Assembly (NCBI GenBank): GCA_910588645.1
Contig: CAJUOY010000002.1
Span: 42,294-106,293, forward strand
Reading direction: 5' to 3'
DNA from: an uncultured Christensenellaceae bacterium
GTDB lineage: Bacteria > Bacillota > Clostridia > Christensenellales > Borkfalkiaceae
Length of the DNA: 64,000 nt
Of this stretch, positions 1 to 9,289 are shown piece after piece (the stretch's first letter is position 1; every line of letters starts with the position of its first letter). The notes beneath the pieces were generated by a model. The model did not search any database. It was given only the letters and a program-made list of their open reading frames with translations, and was not told the origin of the DNA. Made by a program: the position numbers and the translations under genes.

Positions 1-1900
1 GAACGTTACAGGCCTTACGGAATTCAATTACGCTCCCGCAGGGGAAGCGGCGTTCGGCAGTTATGTGTTCAGCGGTTGCAATTCTCTAACGGAAATATCT
101 CTCAATTCTAAAATTACCGAAATGGGAGATATGACGTTCTGGAACTGCACAAAGCTTGAAAGCGTAAATATGCCCGCGGTTAAGAGTCTCGGAAGTTTAA
201 CGTTTTTTAACACTCCTGCATTAAAGGAAGTTATTTTCGACGCAGGCGCGACAGTCACGGGCGACCGTACTTTTGCGGCATACGGAATAGAAGGCTTCGA
301 TTATCCTGAACAAAGGCCCGTTCTTACAAATGTCAAGCTTGGTACTTCCCTTGAAAAAATAGGTGAAGGAGTGTTTGAAAACTGTACGGGAATTACTTCC
401 GTAAATCTCGGCGGAGCTTCCGCGGTCGGTAACAGGGCGTTTTACGGCGCAACTGCTCTTACCGCCGTTACAGGGCTTGAAGGTCTTAAAAATATAGGCG
501 AATACGCTTTTGCAAATACGAAACTGACTTCGCTCGATCTTGTAAATGCGGAAATTATAGGCGACGGCGCGTTTATGATGGAACGCGGCGGTTCCTATAA
601 CTCGATCTCACTCAATAAAGCTGTATCAATAGGCGAACTTGCCTTCTACGGCAACAGAGCAAAGGAAATAACCCTTCCCTCGAGCCTTACTACGGTTGGC
701 GCGGGCGCTTTTGCTGGCGCACCTGCATTGACTCAAATAAAGGCTGAAGAGGGGAATGAAGTATTTTTCTCTCGCGACGGAGTGCTTTACAGAAATATTG
801 ACAGTACGGGAAGCTATGGACTTGTGGCGTTCCCTTCGGCAAAATCCGTTACCGAATATTCGGTGATAGACAACACGGCAAGAATAGAAGCCCGCGCTTT
901 TGAGGGCTACAAGGGCAAGTTAGGTAAAATAATTCTGCCTTACAGCCTCAAATCAATAGGTGTAAAGGCATTCTTCAACAGCGGAATTACCGTCTACGAA
1001 TTCAAGGGCGTATCCGCGCCCGCGCTCGAAGCGGAATATTCCGAGGAAGTAAACGACTATGTAAACGCGAACAACATCAATTACCGCGGTTACTATTACG
1101 CAAATTTCCAGGATTATTTCATTTATTATTCCGAGCTCGGCATCGGCACTTCGGTACTTCCTTTGACGGCTTTGTATCCCGAAAACGGAAAGGGATATGA
1201 CAATCACGTATATTCGGCTTATTTCTCCAAGATAAGTAAGACTGAAATTGCAATGGAAGAAGCGACGTATAACTTTGTACAGGCTGTAAGCTCCTTCCCC
1301 GAAGCTTCCGAAATTTCCAAATGGAATAAGGATAATAAGACGGAAAGGGAAGTTCGTCAGTTCTCTGATACAGTTAAGAGAACGCACGAGTATCTTGCGG
1401 CGTTCAGCAATGATCCCGTTCAGCTTGCATTAGTCGAAGAAAGCCTCATCAGCAAATTCAACGATATAGAAACCGCTCTGCGTACGGTAAAACCGATATT
1501 CAACATTACCGTAAGAGTATTGAGACTCGAAGCTTCCGGCAATTACAAGTCGACTTATTTCGTCGGCGAGAAATTCGATATGAACGGTTTGGTTATAACT
1601 GTTGTATATGACGACTATTCTACCGAACTTGCGGATATGTCCAAAGCTAAGCTCGTTTCCCCTACGGGTGAACTCAGCAAGCTGGATACTATCGTAACGG
1701 TTTCCTATGAAAACAGAGATCTGCGTATCCGTATTACGGTTACCGATAAGGACGTCGTTGAACCTGATGATCCTGAAAATGGGTGTTCGGGTTGTGGCGG
1801 AACTTCAACGGGTATAGCGGTTATATCCGCGTTTGCAATGATAGCGGGAGTATTGGCGGTTACGACAATAGCGCGTAAAAAATTCAGAGGTCGCAAATGA
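1..1900 (+). CDS. BspA-like leucine-rich-repeat surface protein, 5' truncated
   Basis: The reading frame is open from base 2 to the stop at 1900 with no start signal, so the gene begins upstream of the window; a GTG at 65 is only an internal codon. The first ~330 visible residues are tandem BspA/LRR_5-type repeats, with recurring 'F..C..L..I.L' and 'IG..AF' patterns. A bacterial Ig-like fold follows in the last ~110 residues (motif FVGEKFDMNGL, of the kind seen in cell-surface adhesins). The C-terminus has a Cys/Gly-rich motif (GCSGCGG), a hydrophobic segment and a basic tail (ARKKFRGRK), which looks like a membrane anchor or sorting signal rather than LPXTG. The stop overlaps the next start by 4 bases (ATGA), so it is translationally coupled to the lipoprotein and probably to the peptide transporter behind it. 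The substrate or partner is unknown. Confidence 0.8.
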   Translation, partial: NVTGLTEFNYAPAGEAAFGSYVFSGCNSLTEISLNSKITEMGDMTFWNCTKLESVNMPAVKSLGSLTFFNTPALKEVIFDAGATVTGDRTFAAYGIEGFDYPEQRPVLTNVKLGTSLEKIGEGVFENCTGITSVNLGGASAVGNRAFYGATALTAVTGLEGLKNIGEYAFANTKLTSLDLVNAEIIGDGAFMMERGGSYNSISLNKAVSIGELAFYGNRAKEITLPSSLTTVGAGAFAGAPALTQIKAEEGNEVFFSRDGVLYRNIDSTGSYGLVAFPSAKSVTEYSVIDNTARIEARAFEGYKGKLGKIILPYSLKSIGVKAFFNSGITVYEFKGVSAPALEAEYSEEVNDYVNANNINYRGYYYANFQDYFIYYSELGIGTSVLPLTALYPENGKGYDNHVYSAYFSKISKTEIAMEEATYNFVQAVSSFPEASEISKWNKDNKTEREVRQFSDTVKRTHEYLAAFSNDPVQLALVEESLISKFNDIETALRTVKPIFNITVRVLRLEASGNYKSTYFVGEKFDMNGLVITVVYDDYSTELADMSKAKLVSPTGELSKLDTIVTVSYENRDLRIRITVTDKDVVEPDDPENGCSGCGGTSTGIAVISAFAMIAGVLAVTTIARKKFRGRK

Positions 1901-3195
1901 TAAAAAGATATAAAGCGGTTTTAATTTCGGTTTTGGCTCTCGTAGCGGCGGTATGTCTGTTAGCAGGCTGTAACTTGAGCATTAATAAATCGCTCGATGA
2001 TTTCGTGAATGAAAAAAATCTTAAAGCTACCGTAACTTACGTCCTTAACGAGGGTTCGTTCACGGATAATTCGCAAGTTTTCGAGATGTATTATTCTTCG
2101 GGCGCTAAACCTTATAAAATCACTCAGTCCCGTCCCGCGGACGCAACGATAGGCAACGCGCTTATAGAAGAGCGCAACGGATATACTTTTGAGGGTTGGT
2201 ATGAGGCCGAGCTCGTAAACGGAAAGCCCGTTTACGAGGACGGAACGCCCTTTGATCCCAAGGCGGGAATCGAAAACGGAAAGGCTGTAAAATCTACCGA
2301 TAGAGAGTACGACTTTACCAAACCTTTGGAAGAAGGCGATAATATTTATGTTGTTGCCCGTTGGACGACGGATACAAAACTGATTGTAAAGCTTATAGCA
2401 GACGGATTTACCCTTGAAAAGGGCGAAGATAAGTATGTTACGGGCAGCGTGATCAATTCTTATCCCATACCCGCAAACGGATTGTCGAATATGGGTAAAC
2501 GAGTATTCGTCGCCCAAGGCTATACGTTTATGAACTTCTACACCGATGAAAGCGCTTCCGATCTTTTCACGGATTGGCCTGTCAGGGTGCCTGAGGATGA
2601 GCAGGACGTCGTTATATACGCAAAATATATCGTAGGCGACTGGGAGCTTATCTCCAATGCGGATGATCTCAAATCTACTCTGTTCCGTTCGGGTGGCGGT
2701 CTTAAAAACTATTATTTCCTCAACGACGTTGATTGCAGCGGGCTCTCGGCGCAGAGTACGCTCAGCTTATTCAGCGGAACGATCGAGGGCAACGGCCATA
2801 CGCTTAAAAACCTCACCGTATCGGCGTCGAATCTTACGAATAGTTCGGTTGCATCGCTGTTCGGAGATCTGAGAAGCACTGCCGCTATACAGAATATCAA
2901 TATCGAAAATCTGACCGTAAACTTCACCGTAAGGTCGAATAACGATGCAAACGCTTATTTCCTTTTCAGTTCAATGGATAAGGACGCAAAGCTTGAAAAC
3001 GTTACTTTGAGCGGTCAAATGAATATAACTTTGGGTGACAACGCTCACGTCAGAAATACCAAGGAAACCAACTGGATGTTCGGTGGTATGGACAACGACA
3101 GCCTTGTAGACGGAATAAAAGTAATAGGCGGAACAAAGTGCGTAATTACTTCGAGTACAGGGGAAGTTACCACTTATGAGTACAAAGAATCTTAA
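1897..3195 (+). CDS. InlB-repeat (Flg_new-like) lipoprotein
   Basis: 432 residues. A signal peptide ends in a lipobox (LLAGC, Cys25), so the protein should be lipid-anchored on the outer face of the membrane. Two InlB B-repeat/Flg_new-like modules follow: about residues 45-155 (GYTFEGWYEAE) and 158-243 (QGYTFMNFYTDE). After these comes a region resembling GLUG/pectate-lyase-like beta-helix repeats (FSGTIEGNGHTLKNLTV). Such modules are typical of surface adhesion or glycan-contact proteins of gut Clostridia. The gene overlaps the preceding LRR gene by 4 bases and sits 24 bases before the peptide-binding protein, so the three are one operon. A role in presenting or capturing peptides for the transporter is inference from position only. 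Confidence 0.75.
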   Translation: MIKRYKAVLISVLALVAAVCLLAGCNLSINKSLDDFVNEKNLKATVTYVLNEGSFTDNSQVFEMYYSSGAKPYKITQSRPADATIGNALIEERNGYTFEGWYEAELVNGKPVYEDGTPFDPKAGIENGKAVKSTDREYDFTKPLEEGDNIYVVARWTTDTKLIVKLIADGFTLEKGEDKYVTGSVINSYPIPANGLSNMGKRVFVAQGYTFMNFYTDESASDLFTDWPVRVPEDEQDVVIYAKYIVGDWELISNADDLKSTLFRSGGGLKNYYFLNDVDCSGLSAQSTLSLFSGTIEGNGHTLKNLTVSASNLTNSSVASLFGDLRSTAAIQNINIENLTVNFTVRSNNDANAYFLFSSMDKDAKLENVTLSGQMNITLGDNAHVRNTKETNWMFGGMDNDSLVDGIKVIGGTKCVITSSTGEVTTYEYKES

Positions 3196-3219
3196 TTCAA
3201 CAATATAACGGAGGATACT

Positions 3220-5844
3220 ATGAAAACCAAAAAAACTCTGAAAGGTATATTTTTCGGTGTCGCTTGTTGTTCGATGGCGGTAATGTTTGCGGCTTGTACG
3301 CCGTCGGAAACCACCAAGAAGCACGATCCCGAAGAACGTCCGGTAACGCTTGCGATAGGCGCTCTTGACAGAAACTTCAATCCCTTTTTCTACACCGCAT
3401 TGAACGACGGCGAGGTAACGGGACTTACCCAGCTTTCTATGATTACCGTAGACAGCAAGGCCGAACCCATATGCGGACAGAACGAGGCCACCGTTGCGCT
3501 TGCCTATAACCAGACGATTAGAGACAAGGACGGCAACATCAAGCAGGACGGCGACGAAACTTCGACTACTACTTACGAGTTCGTAATCAAAAACGGAATT
3601 AAGTTCAGCGACGGCGTAGACCTTACCATAAAGGACGTTCTTTTCAATTTGTACGTATATCTTGATCCCTACTATGCGGGTTCGTCCACGATTTACGCAA
3701 CTAAAATAAAGGGACTTTCCGCATACAGATCGCAGGATCCCTCTGCAGAGGACGGCGACGATAATTTCGGCGATCAGTTCCAGGGCGATGCAAACAGAAG
3801 ATTCAACGCGCTGGTAGAATGGGATAAGCGCAACTTCAACGGTTCTGTTACTCCCGAAATGCGCGAGGACGCCGCAACGGTTGCAAGATTGTTCGAGCAG
3901 GAGCTTGAAAGCACCTGGACGAGCATAAAGGGCACTACAGACAGCTATAAAGAGAATTACAACTTTACCGAAGAGTGGGAAGTATTCTATTTCAGCACGG
4001 GCTTTGTAGGCTATCAGACCGAACTGGATACGACGACCAACAGTAGTGTCAGAAAGACCGACGAAAACGGCAAGTATGTTATGGAGTTTGACGAGGGCGG
4101 CGCTCAGGTCGGACTCAGAAGAAATATGAATAAGGTACTTGAAGGTCTCACCGGTACGGAGAGAGAGGAAGCAATGAAGAAGGAAGCTATCTCCACTGTT
4201 TTCGAAGAGTATCTCGAAGTAAAGAGAGAGGACGAAAATGATCCCGATAAGATCACTTGGGCGGAGGCTGCTACTACCGGCAAACTTGCATCAATTCTCT
4301 ATGAGTGGTCCGCAGGTTCCAACGCAAGACAGCAATTCCTCAACGAATCTATGAGTAACTACTATACCGAAATGAGAAAGAAGGGCGAACTTCCCGTTAA
4401 ACAGGTTTCCGGTATAACTACCAAAAAGATTAAGGGCAGTGAATTTACTCAGATGAAGAACGGTTCTCCCCTCAATCCCAATGAAGAGTACGACGTTTTG
4501 CAGATAGTGATTCAGGGCGTAGATCCCGTTGCTATCTATAACTTCGGATTTGCGGTTGCTCCTATGCACTATTATTCTGGTACCTCAGGTGGTGTGGATT
4601 ACGTTAAGAGAGCAATGGATACAGATCCCAACGACGATAAAGTTGCAGATCGTTTCGGTGTAAAATATGCCGATAAAGATTTCTTCGACAACGTTTTAAA
4701 GACTGACGGTATTAACAAATCAAGAAAGCCCGTAGGCGCCGGCGCGTATAAGTACAGCGGTGAAGAACTGCTTATCGGTAACGACTGCCTCTACGTGCGC
4801 AATGAGTATTTCCATACGGTCGGTGAAGGTATTGAAAACGCTAAAATCAAGTATCTTACTTACCGTTATATTCAGGATTCTCAGCTTGTAACGACTCTTC
4901 GCGCAGGCAGTGTAGACTTCGGTATGCCCAACTGTACGCCTCAGAACATTAAGTTGCTCGGTGACGGCGGCAACCTTCATCACAACAGCTATTCGGCAGG
5001 CGGTTTCGGTTACGTAGGTATCAACCCTAAGTTTGTTCCCGATAAGGAAGTCAGACAGGCCATTATGAAGGCGATGGACATTGCCGAAATAACCAAGACA
5101 TATTATACCGAAAGATATTCGCAGGTCATTTACAGACCTATTTCGACAACTTCCTGGGTATACCTTGAAAATGATCAGAAAGATTATTTCACGACTTATC
5201 CCGGACTGGAACTTACAACCAGCCATAAAGAAATAGAGAATCTTGTAGAGTCCGCAGGTTGGAGAAAAGTAAACGGTATCTATCAAAAAGACGGTCAGCC
5301 GCTTAAACTGACGTTTACCATAGCAGGCGACACGCAGGACCATCCCGCGTTCCAGATGTTCAAGAATGCGGAAAGATTCCTCAACGAGTGCGGATTTGAC
5401 GTCACAACGCTTACCGATTTAACCGCTCTTACTAAATTGGCTACAGGTAATCTTGCAGTATGGGCTGCCGCTTGGACGGCGGGCGTAGATCCCGATATGT
5501 ATCAGGTTTATCATAAGGACAGTAAGGCAACCAGCGTTAAGAACTGGGGTTACGACGTAATATACGCGGATACGACTGAAAAATTCAGAGAGGAACGCGA
5601 AATAATCGATTTGCTTGCAGAAAAGATAGAAGAGGGAAGATCGTATATCGACAGACCTTCGAGAATTCCCGTTTACCGCGACGCGCTCGATCTTGTTATG
5701 CAGCTTGCGGTTGAGCTTCCTACCTATCAGAGAAACGATATGTACGTTTGCAACAAGGATTTCATAAATCCCGCTTCGCTCAATCAGAACCCCAACGCCA
5801 ATGCAGGCGTTCTCAACAAGATTTGGGAACTTGACTACGTTTAA
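3220..5844 (+). CDS. oppA: Oligopeptide ABC transporter substrate-binding lipoprotein (SBP_bac_5)
   Basis: 874 residues. The signal peptide has lipobox FAAC (Cys26). The mature protein has the family-5 extracellular binding-protein layout (FSDGVDLTIKDVLFNLY early, YVGINPKF and the EVRQAIMKAMD helix later), as in OppA/DppA. It is much longer than the usual 530-600 residues. The excess is mostly an acidic insertion between roughly residues 160 and 430, with no resemblance I recognise. The ribosome site GGAGGA lies 8-9 bases before the ATG. The permease and ATPase genes follow directly, so it delivers peptides to OppBCDF. The substrate class (peptide versus nickel or sugar-peptide) cannot be fixed from sequence alone; peptide is the most likely given the oligo_HPY tails of the ATPases. 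Confidence 0.9.
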   Translation: MKTKKTLKGIFFGVACCSMAVMFAACTPSETTKKHDPEERPVTLAIGALDRNFNPFFYTALNDGEVTGLTQLSMITVDSKAEPICGQNEATVALAYNQTIRDKDGNIKQDGDETSTTTYEFVIKNGIKFSDGVDLTIKDVLFNLYVYLDPYYAGSSTIYATKIKGLSAYRSQDPSAEDGDDNFGDQFQGDANRRFNALVEWDKRNFNGSVTPEMREDAATVARLFEQELESTWTSIKGTTDSYKENYNFTEEWEVFYFSTGFVGYQTELDTTTNSSVRKTDENGKYVMEFDEGGAQVGLRRNMNKVLEGLTGTEREEAMKKEAISTVFEEYLEVKREDENDPDKITWAEAATTGKLASILYEWSAGSNARQQFLNESMSNYYTEMRKKGELPVKQVSGITTKKIKGSEFTQMKNGSPLNPNEEYDVLQIVIQGVDPVAIYNFGFAVAPMHYYSGTSGGVDYVKRAMDTDPNDDKVADRFGVKYADKDFFDNVLKTDGINKSRKPVGAGAYKYSGEELLIGNDCLYVRNEYFHTVGEGIENAKIKYLTYRYIQDSQLVTTLRAGSVDFGMPNCTPQNIKLLGDGGNLHHNSYSAGGFGYVGINPKFVPDKEVRQAIMKAMDIAEITKTYYTERYSQVIYRPISTTSWVYLENDQKDYFTTYPGLELTTSHKEIENLVESAGWRKVNGIYQKDGQPLKLTFTIAGDTQDHPAFQMFKNAERFLNECGFDVTTLTDLTALTKLATGNLAVWAAAWTAGVDPDMYQVYHKDSKATSVKNWGYDVIYADTTEKFREEREIIDLLAEKIEEGRSYIDRPSRIPVYRDALDLVMQLAVELPTYQRNDMYVCNKDFINPASLNQNPNANAGVLNKIWELDYV

Positions 5845-5871
5845 TAAATAAATCGGAGCAACTTACACAAA

Positions 5872-6870
5872 ATGTTCAAATATATTGTAAAAAGACTGTT
5901 GACGGCTCTGCTGATATTGGTTGGAGTATCATTGATTCTCTATATCATAATCAGACTGATGCCCGCAAACGTCATAAGAGATAACTATATGGCATCGCAC
6001 CAGCAGGCCGGTGAATTTGACGAGGCGGAGCTTCAGGCGATTCTTGACAGATACAATCTGGGCGACGATTCTTTCGGCGGTATTGTAACCGGTTGGTGGA
6101 AGTGGATAACAGCCTTTCTTTGCGGCGATTTCGGCGTTTGTCTCAGCGAGTCTACGCCCGTGCAAAAGGTTATTTTCGACAATATGGGGGTTTCCTTTGC
6201 GATTTCCTTTATTTCGCTCTTACTGCAGCTTATAATTGCCATACCTCTCGGAATAAAGTGCGCTTGCAACCAGTACGGAAAACTTGACTATACCGTGACG
6301 GCGTTGACGATGATAGGAATTTCTTTCCCGTCGTTCTTCTTTGCGAGTATAATTATCAAGGTGTTTGCGCTCGATCTGGGCTGGTTTGAACCGGGAAGTT
6401 TGATATCCGGATCTATGGTCAATTCGGTAGGATTTGAACGTTTTATAAATATCTGCTGGCATATGGTTCTGCCGATATTCGTTCTCACCATACTTTCTAT
6501 CGGCTCGATGATGAGGTATACGAGAACCAATACATTGGAAGTTCTCAACGCCGACTATATTCGTACGGCGCGCGCAAAGGGACTTTCCGAAAATAAGGTA
6601 GTTTATAAGCATGTATTCAGAAACACTTTGATACCGCTTGTAACCACGCTTGCGGGAATTTTGCCGGGACTGTTCGGCGGATCTATGATAATAGAGCAGA
6701 TGTTCTCGTTGCCCGGCATAGGTAACACCGCATATCAGATGACCTTAAAAGGAGACATTCCCTTCATTATGGGTTACGATATGTTTATAGCCACTCTTAC
6801 GGTAATAGGAATATTACTTACCGATATAATGTACGCAGTGGTTGATCCCAGAGTCAAGATCGGAAAGTAG
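5872..6870 (+). CDS. oppB: Oligopeptide ABC transporter permease, OppB/DppB type
   Basis: 332 residues with about six membrane segments, starting MFKYIVKRLLTALLILVGVS, the typical OppB N-terminus. The cytoplasmic EAA loop that docks on the ATPase is visible (ADYIRTARAKGLSENKVVYKH, near residue 230). It forms the translocation channel together with the OppC-type partner encoded 11 bases downstream. Length and end (IMYAVVDPRVKIGK) match the family. The start is the only ATG in frame before the first membrane helix. Same operon as the binding protein (27-base gap). Confidence 0.95.
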   Translation: MFKYIVKRLLTALLILVGVSLILYIIIRLMPANVIRDNYMASHQQAGEFDEAELQAILDRYNLGDDSFGGIVTGWWKWITAFLCGDFGVCLSESTPVQKVIFDNMGVSFAISFISLLLQLIIAIPLGIKCACNQYGKLDYTVTALTMIGISFPSFFFASIIIKVFALDLGWFEPGSLISGSMVNSVGFERFINICWHMVLPIFVLTILSIGSMMRYTRTNTLEVLNADYIRTARAKGLSENKVVYKHVFRNTLIPLVTTLAGILPGLFGGSMIIEQMFSLPGIGNTAYQMTLKGDIPFIMGYDMFIATLTVIGILLTDIMYAVVDPRVKIGK

Positions 6871-6881
6871 GGAGGAACACT

Positions 6882-7967
6882 ATGGAAGAAAATAAGAATA
6901 CCGCTCCCGAAACCGAGGAAGAGGTAAAGATTGAAACGGCCGAAGTTCAGGCCGAAAACGAAACGGAAAATCTCAACGGCGAGAGCCTCGGGGACAGGGT
7001 AAAAACCCTTTCCCCCGGCAGAACCGTTTTAAAGAGATTTTTCCGCTCGAAATTATCAATTGTCGGATTGGTAATAATAATCGCGCTGTTTGCTATTTCA
7101 TTTTTGGGACCGCTGTTTTCGCCTTGGGGCGAACAGATGCCCGATAAGACCGGTAAGGTAACCGTTTCCACGCAGGAGATTAAATACGTCGTTGACGGCG
7201 TGGAGTACATTGCTTACAGTATAACTCTTACCGAAACTGCTACAAACGTTTATGCGAATCCTTCCTGGACGCATTTACTCGGTACCGACGAAAACGGTTA
7301 CGACATCTTTACAAGACTTATGTACGGCGGAAGAGTTTCGCTTACCATAGGTTTCCTCGTCGTCTTGGTCGAGACTTTGATAGGCGTAATAATGGGAGGT
7401 ATAGCGGGGTATTTCGGAGGAAAGGTAGACAACGTAATAATGCGAATTACGGACGTTCTATACTGTATTCCGCAAATACCGTTGATGCTTATATTTTCCT
7501 CGATATTTACGACGCTTGAAATTACTTCGATTATTAGATTGTACTATATGATGGGCATACTGACGCTGATAGGTTGGGCCGGTATAGCAAGGCTTGTCCG
7601 CGGACAGATACTGTCGCTGAGAGAGCAGGAATTTATGCTTGCGGCAAAGTGTTCCGGTCTTTCTGTCAAAAGGAAGATTTTCAAGCACCTTATACCTAAC
7701 GTTATGCCTCAGCTCATAGTGTCTATGACGCTCGGCCTCGGCAGCATTATTCTTACGGAAGCAACTCTCGGTTTCCTCGGAATAGGCGCTCCTCCGGGAA
7801 CGGCAACTTGGGGCGCGATGATTCAGACCGCGCAGAATACCTATAATCTTACGTATCTGCCCAACTTCTGGATACCGCCCGGTATCTGTATCACACTGGC
7901 AATTCTCGCATTTAACTTTGTTGGAGACGGATTGCGCGACGCGTTCGATCCCAAGATGAAGAGGTAA
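6882..7967 (+). CDS. oppC: Oligopeptide ABC transporter permease, OppC/DppC type, with acidic N-terminal extension
   Basis: 361 residues. The first ~45 residues are acidic and polar (EEEVKIETAEVQAENETEN) and are not part of a normal OppC. The OppC_N segment (LKRFFRSKLSIVGLVIII) then starts the usual fold. The EAA loop is FMLAAKCSGLSVKRKIFKH. The stretch after the first helix carries a ~40-residue periplasmic-side insertion before the LLGTDENGYDIFTRL motif. RBS GGAGG sits 5-6 bases before the ATG. It pairs with OppB as the second membrane subunit. The extension may contact the basic N-terminal extension of the neighbouring OppD (inference from opposite charge). Confidence 0.94.
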   Translation: MEENKNTAPETEEEVKIETAEVQAENETENLNGESLGDRVKTLSPGRTVLKRFFRSKLSIVGLVIIIALFAISFLGPLFSPWGEQMPDKTGKVTVSTQEIKYVVDGVEYIAYSITLTETATNVYANPSWTHLLGTDENGYDIFTRLMYGGRVSLTIGFLVVLVETLIGVIMGGIAGYFGGKVDNVIMRITDVLYCIPQIPLMLIFSSIFTTLEITSIIRLYYMMGILTLIGWAGIARLVRGQILSLREQEFMLAAKCSGLSVKRKIFKHLIPNVMPQLIVSMTLGLGSIILTEATLGFLGIGAPPGTATWGAMIQTAQNTYNLTYLPNFWIPPGICITLAILAFNFVGDGLRDAFDPKMKR

Positions 7968-7969
7968 TT

Positions 7970-9289
7970 ATGGCCGAAGATAAAAATTCAAAAAAGTCCC
8001 ATTATATTTCGGGCGCCGAATCCCGCAGAATAGCCAGAGAGAATTTAAAGCAGACGCGCTATTTTGAAAAGCGCAAGAAGAGAAGAGTTAAAGAGGAAGA
8101 ATTCGTCACCGAGATGAAGGATCCCTCAAACATAATAGAATTCGATAATCTGCACACTTATTTCTTTACCGACGCGGGTGTAGTAAAGGCCGTAAACGGC
8201 GTGTCGTTCTCTATACCGGAGGGCTCTACGGTAGGCGTAGTCGGTGAAAGCGGCTGCGGAAAATCCGTTACTTCTCTTTCGACTATGCACCTTGTTCAGG
8301 GGCCTTCGGGGCAGATAGTGGACGGTTCGATCAGATTTAAATCGAACACCTACGTGCGCGATAATTTGGGCAGAAAAATTCCCGTATATGAAACCGAAAA
8401 GGACGAGAACGGCAATGAAGTTCCCGTACTCGACAAAAAGGGCAAACCTGTCATAAGAAAGGACGAGCTCGGCGGCAATATGTACAAAATGGAAGAAAAG
8501 GTTGTGGATATCGCAAAGATGCCCACGGAAGCTATGCGCGGAATACGCGGCAGAGAAATAGCTATGATCTTCCAGGAGCCTATGACATCGCTCAATCCCG
8601 TATTTACTATCGGCAATCAGCTTGACGAAGTCGCTATGTTGCATATAGAGGGTATCTCCAAGCAGAAGGCTAAGGAAAGAAGTCTTGAAATGCTCAATCT
8701 CGTCGGTATGGCGGATGCAGAAAGCATCTACAAGAAGTTCCCCCACGAACTTTCCGGCGGTATGCGTCAAAGAGTAATGATCGCAATGGCGCTTTTGTGC
8801 AATCCCCGTCTGATTATCGCCGACGAGCCGACTACCGCGCTCGACGTTACGATTCAGGCGCAGATTCTTGATCTGTTGCGCAATATAAAGACAAAGATAA
8901 ACGGAAGTATAATGCTTATCACGCACGATTTGGGAGTCGTTGCGGAAATGGCGGACTTCGTTGTGGTAATGTATGCCGGCAAGATAATTGAAATGGGTAC
9001 GGCGGAGGACATTTTCGATCATCCTATGCATCCGTATACGATCGGATTGCAGAAGAGTAAACCCTCGGTAGACGGGGAAGTAGATTCTCTGTACTGTATA
9101 CCCGGTTTCGTGCCAAATCCCGTAGATATGCCCGACTACTGTTACTTCCGCGACAGGTGCGACAGATGTCTCAAAAAGTGCGCGGGGGAGTATCCCGAAT
9201 TGGTTAAGGTAACCGATACGCACAGCGTTTCGTGCTATTTATACAATAACGAAAAGGAGGCCGGAAATGGCGGAGCAGACGATAAATAA
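7970..9289 (+). CDS. oppD: Oligopeptide ABC transporter ATPase, OppD type, with internal insertion
   Basis: 439 residues. Walker A is GESGCGKS, signature LSGGMRQR, Walker B LIIADEP with D-loop TALD, and switch His ITHDLG. A Cys-rich oligo_HPY tail (CYFRDRCDRC) marks the OppD/DppD family. Two unusual features: a ~50-residue strongly basic N-terminal extension, and an insertion of about 55 residues between Walker A and the Q-loop (starting after GSIRFKSNTYV and ending before MRGIRGREIAMIFQEP), where ordinary OppD has a short loop. The insert is rich in charged and turn residues (KDENGNEVPV). The start codon lies 2 bases after the oppC stop, with a GAAGAGG ribosome site inside oppC. Confidence 0.95.
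   Translation: MAEDKNSKKSHYISGAESRRIARENLKQTRYFEKRKKRRVKEEEFVTEMKDPSNIIEFDNLHTYFFTDAGVVKAVNGVSFSIPEGSTVGVVGESGCGKSVTSLSTMHLVQGPSGQIVDGSIRFKSNTYVRDNLGRKIPVYETEKDENGNEVPVLDKKGKPVIRKDELGGNMYKMEEKVVDIAKMPTEAMRGIRGREIAMIFQEPMTSLNPVFTIGNQLDEVAMLHIEGISKQKAKERSLEMLNLVGMADAESIYKKFPHELSGGMRQRVMIAMALLCNPRLIIADEPTTALDVTIQAQILDLLRNIKTKINGSIMLITHDLGVVAEMADFVVVMYAGKIIEMGTAEDIFDHPMHPYTIGLQKSKPSVDGEVDSLYCIPGFVPNPVDMPDYCYFRDRCDRCLKKCAGEYPELVKVTDTHSVSCYLYNNEKEAGNGGADDK

Noticed and set aside
8126..9223. 365-codon open frame on the minus strand across oppD
   Set aside because: Shadow of a strongly coding gene on the opposite strand; its translation matches nothing and lacks a ribosome site.
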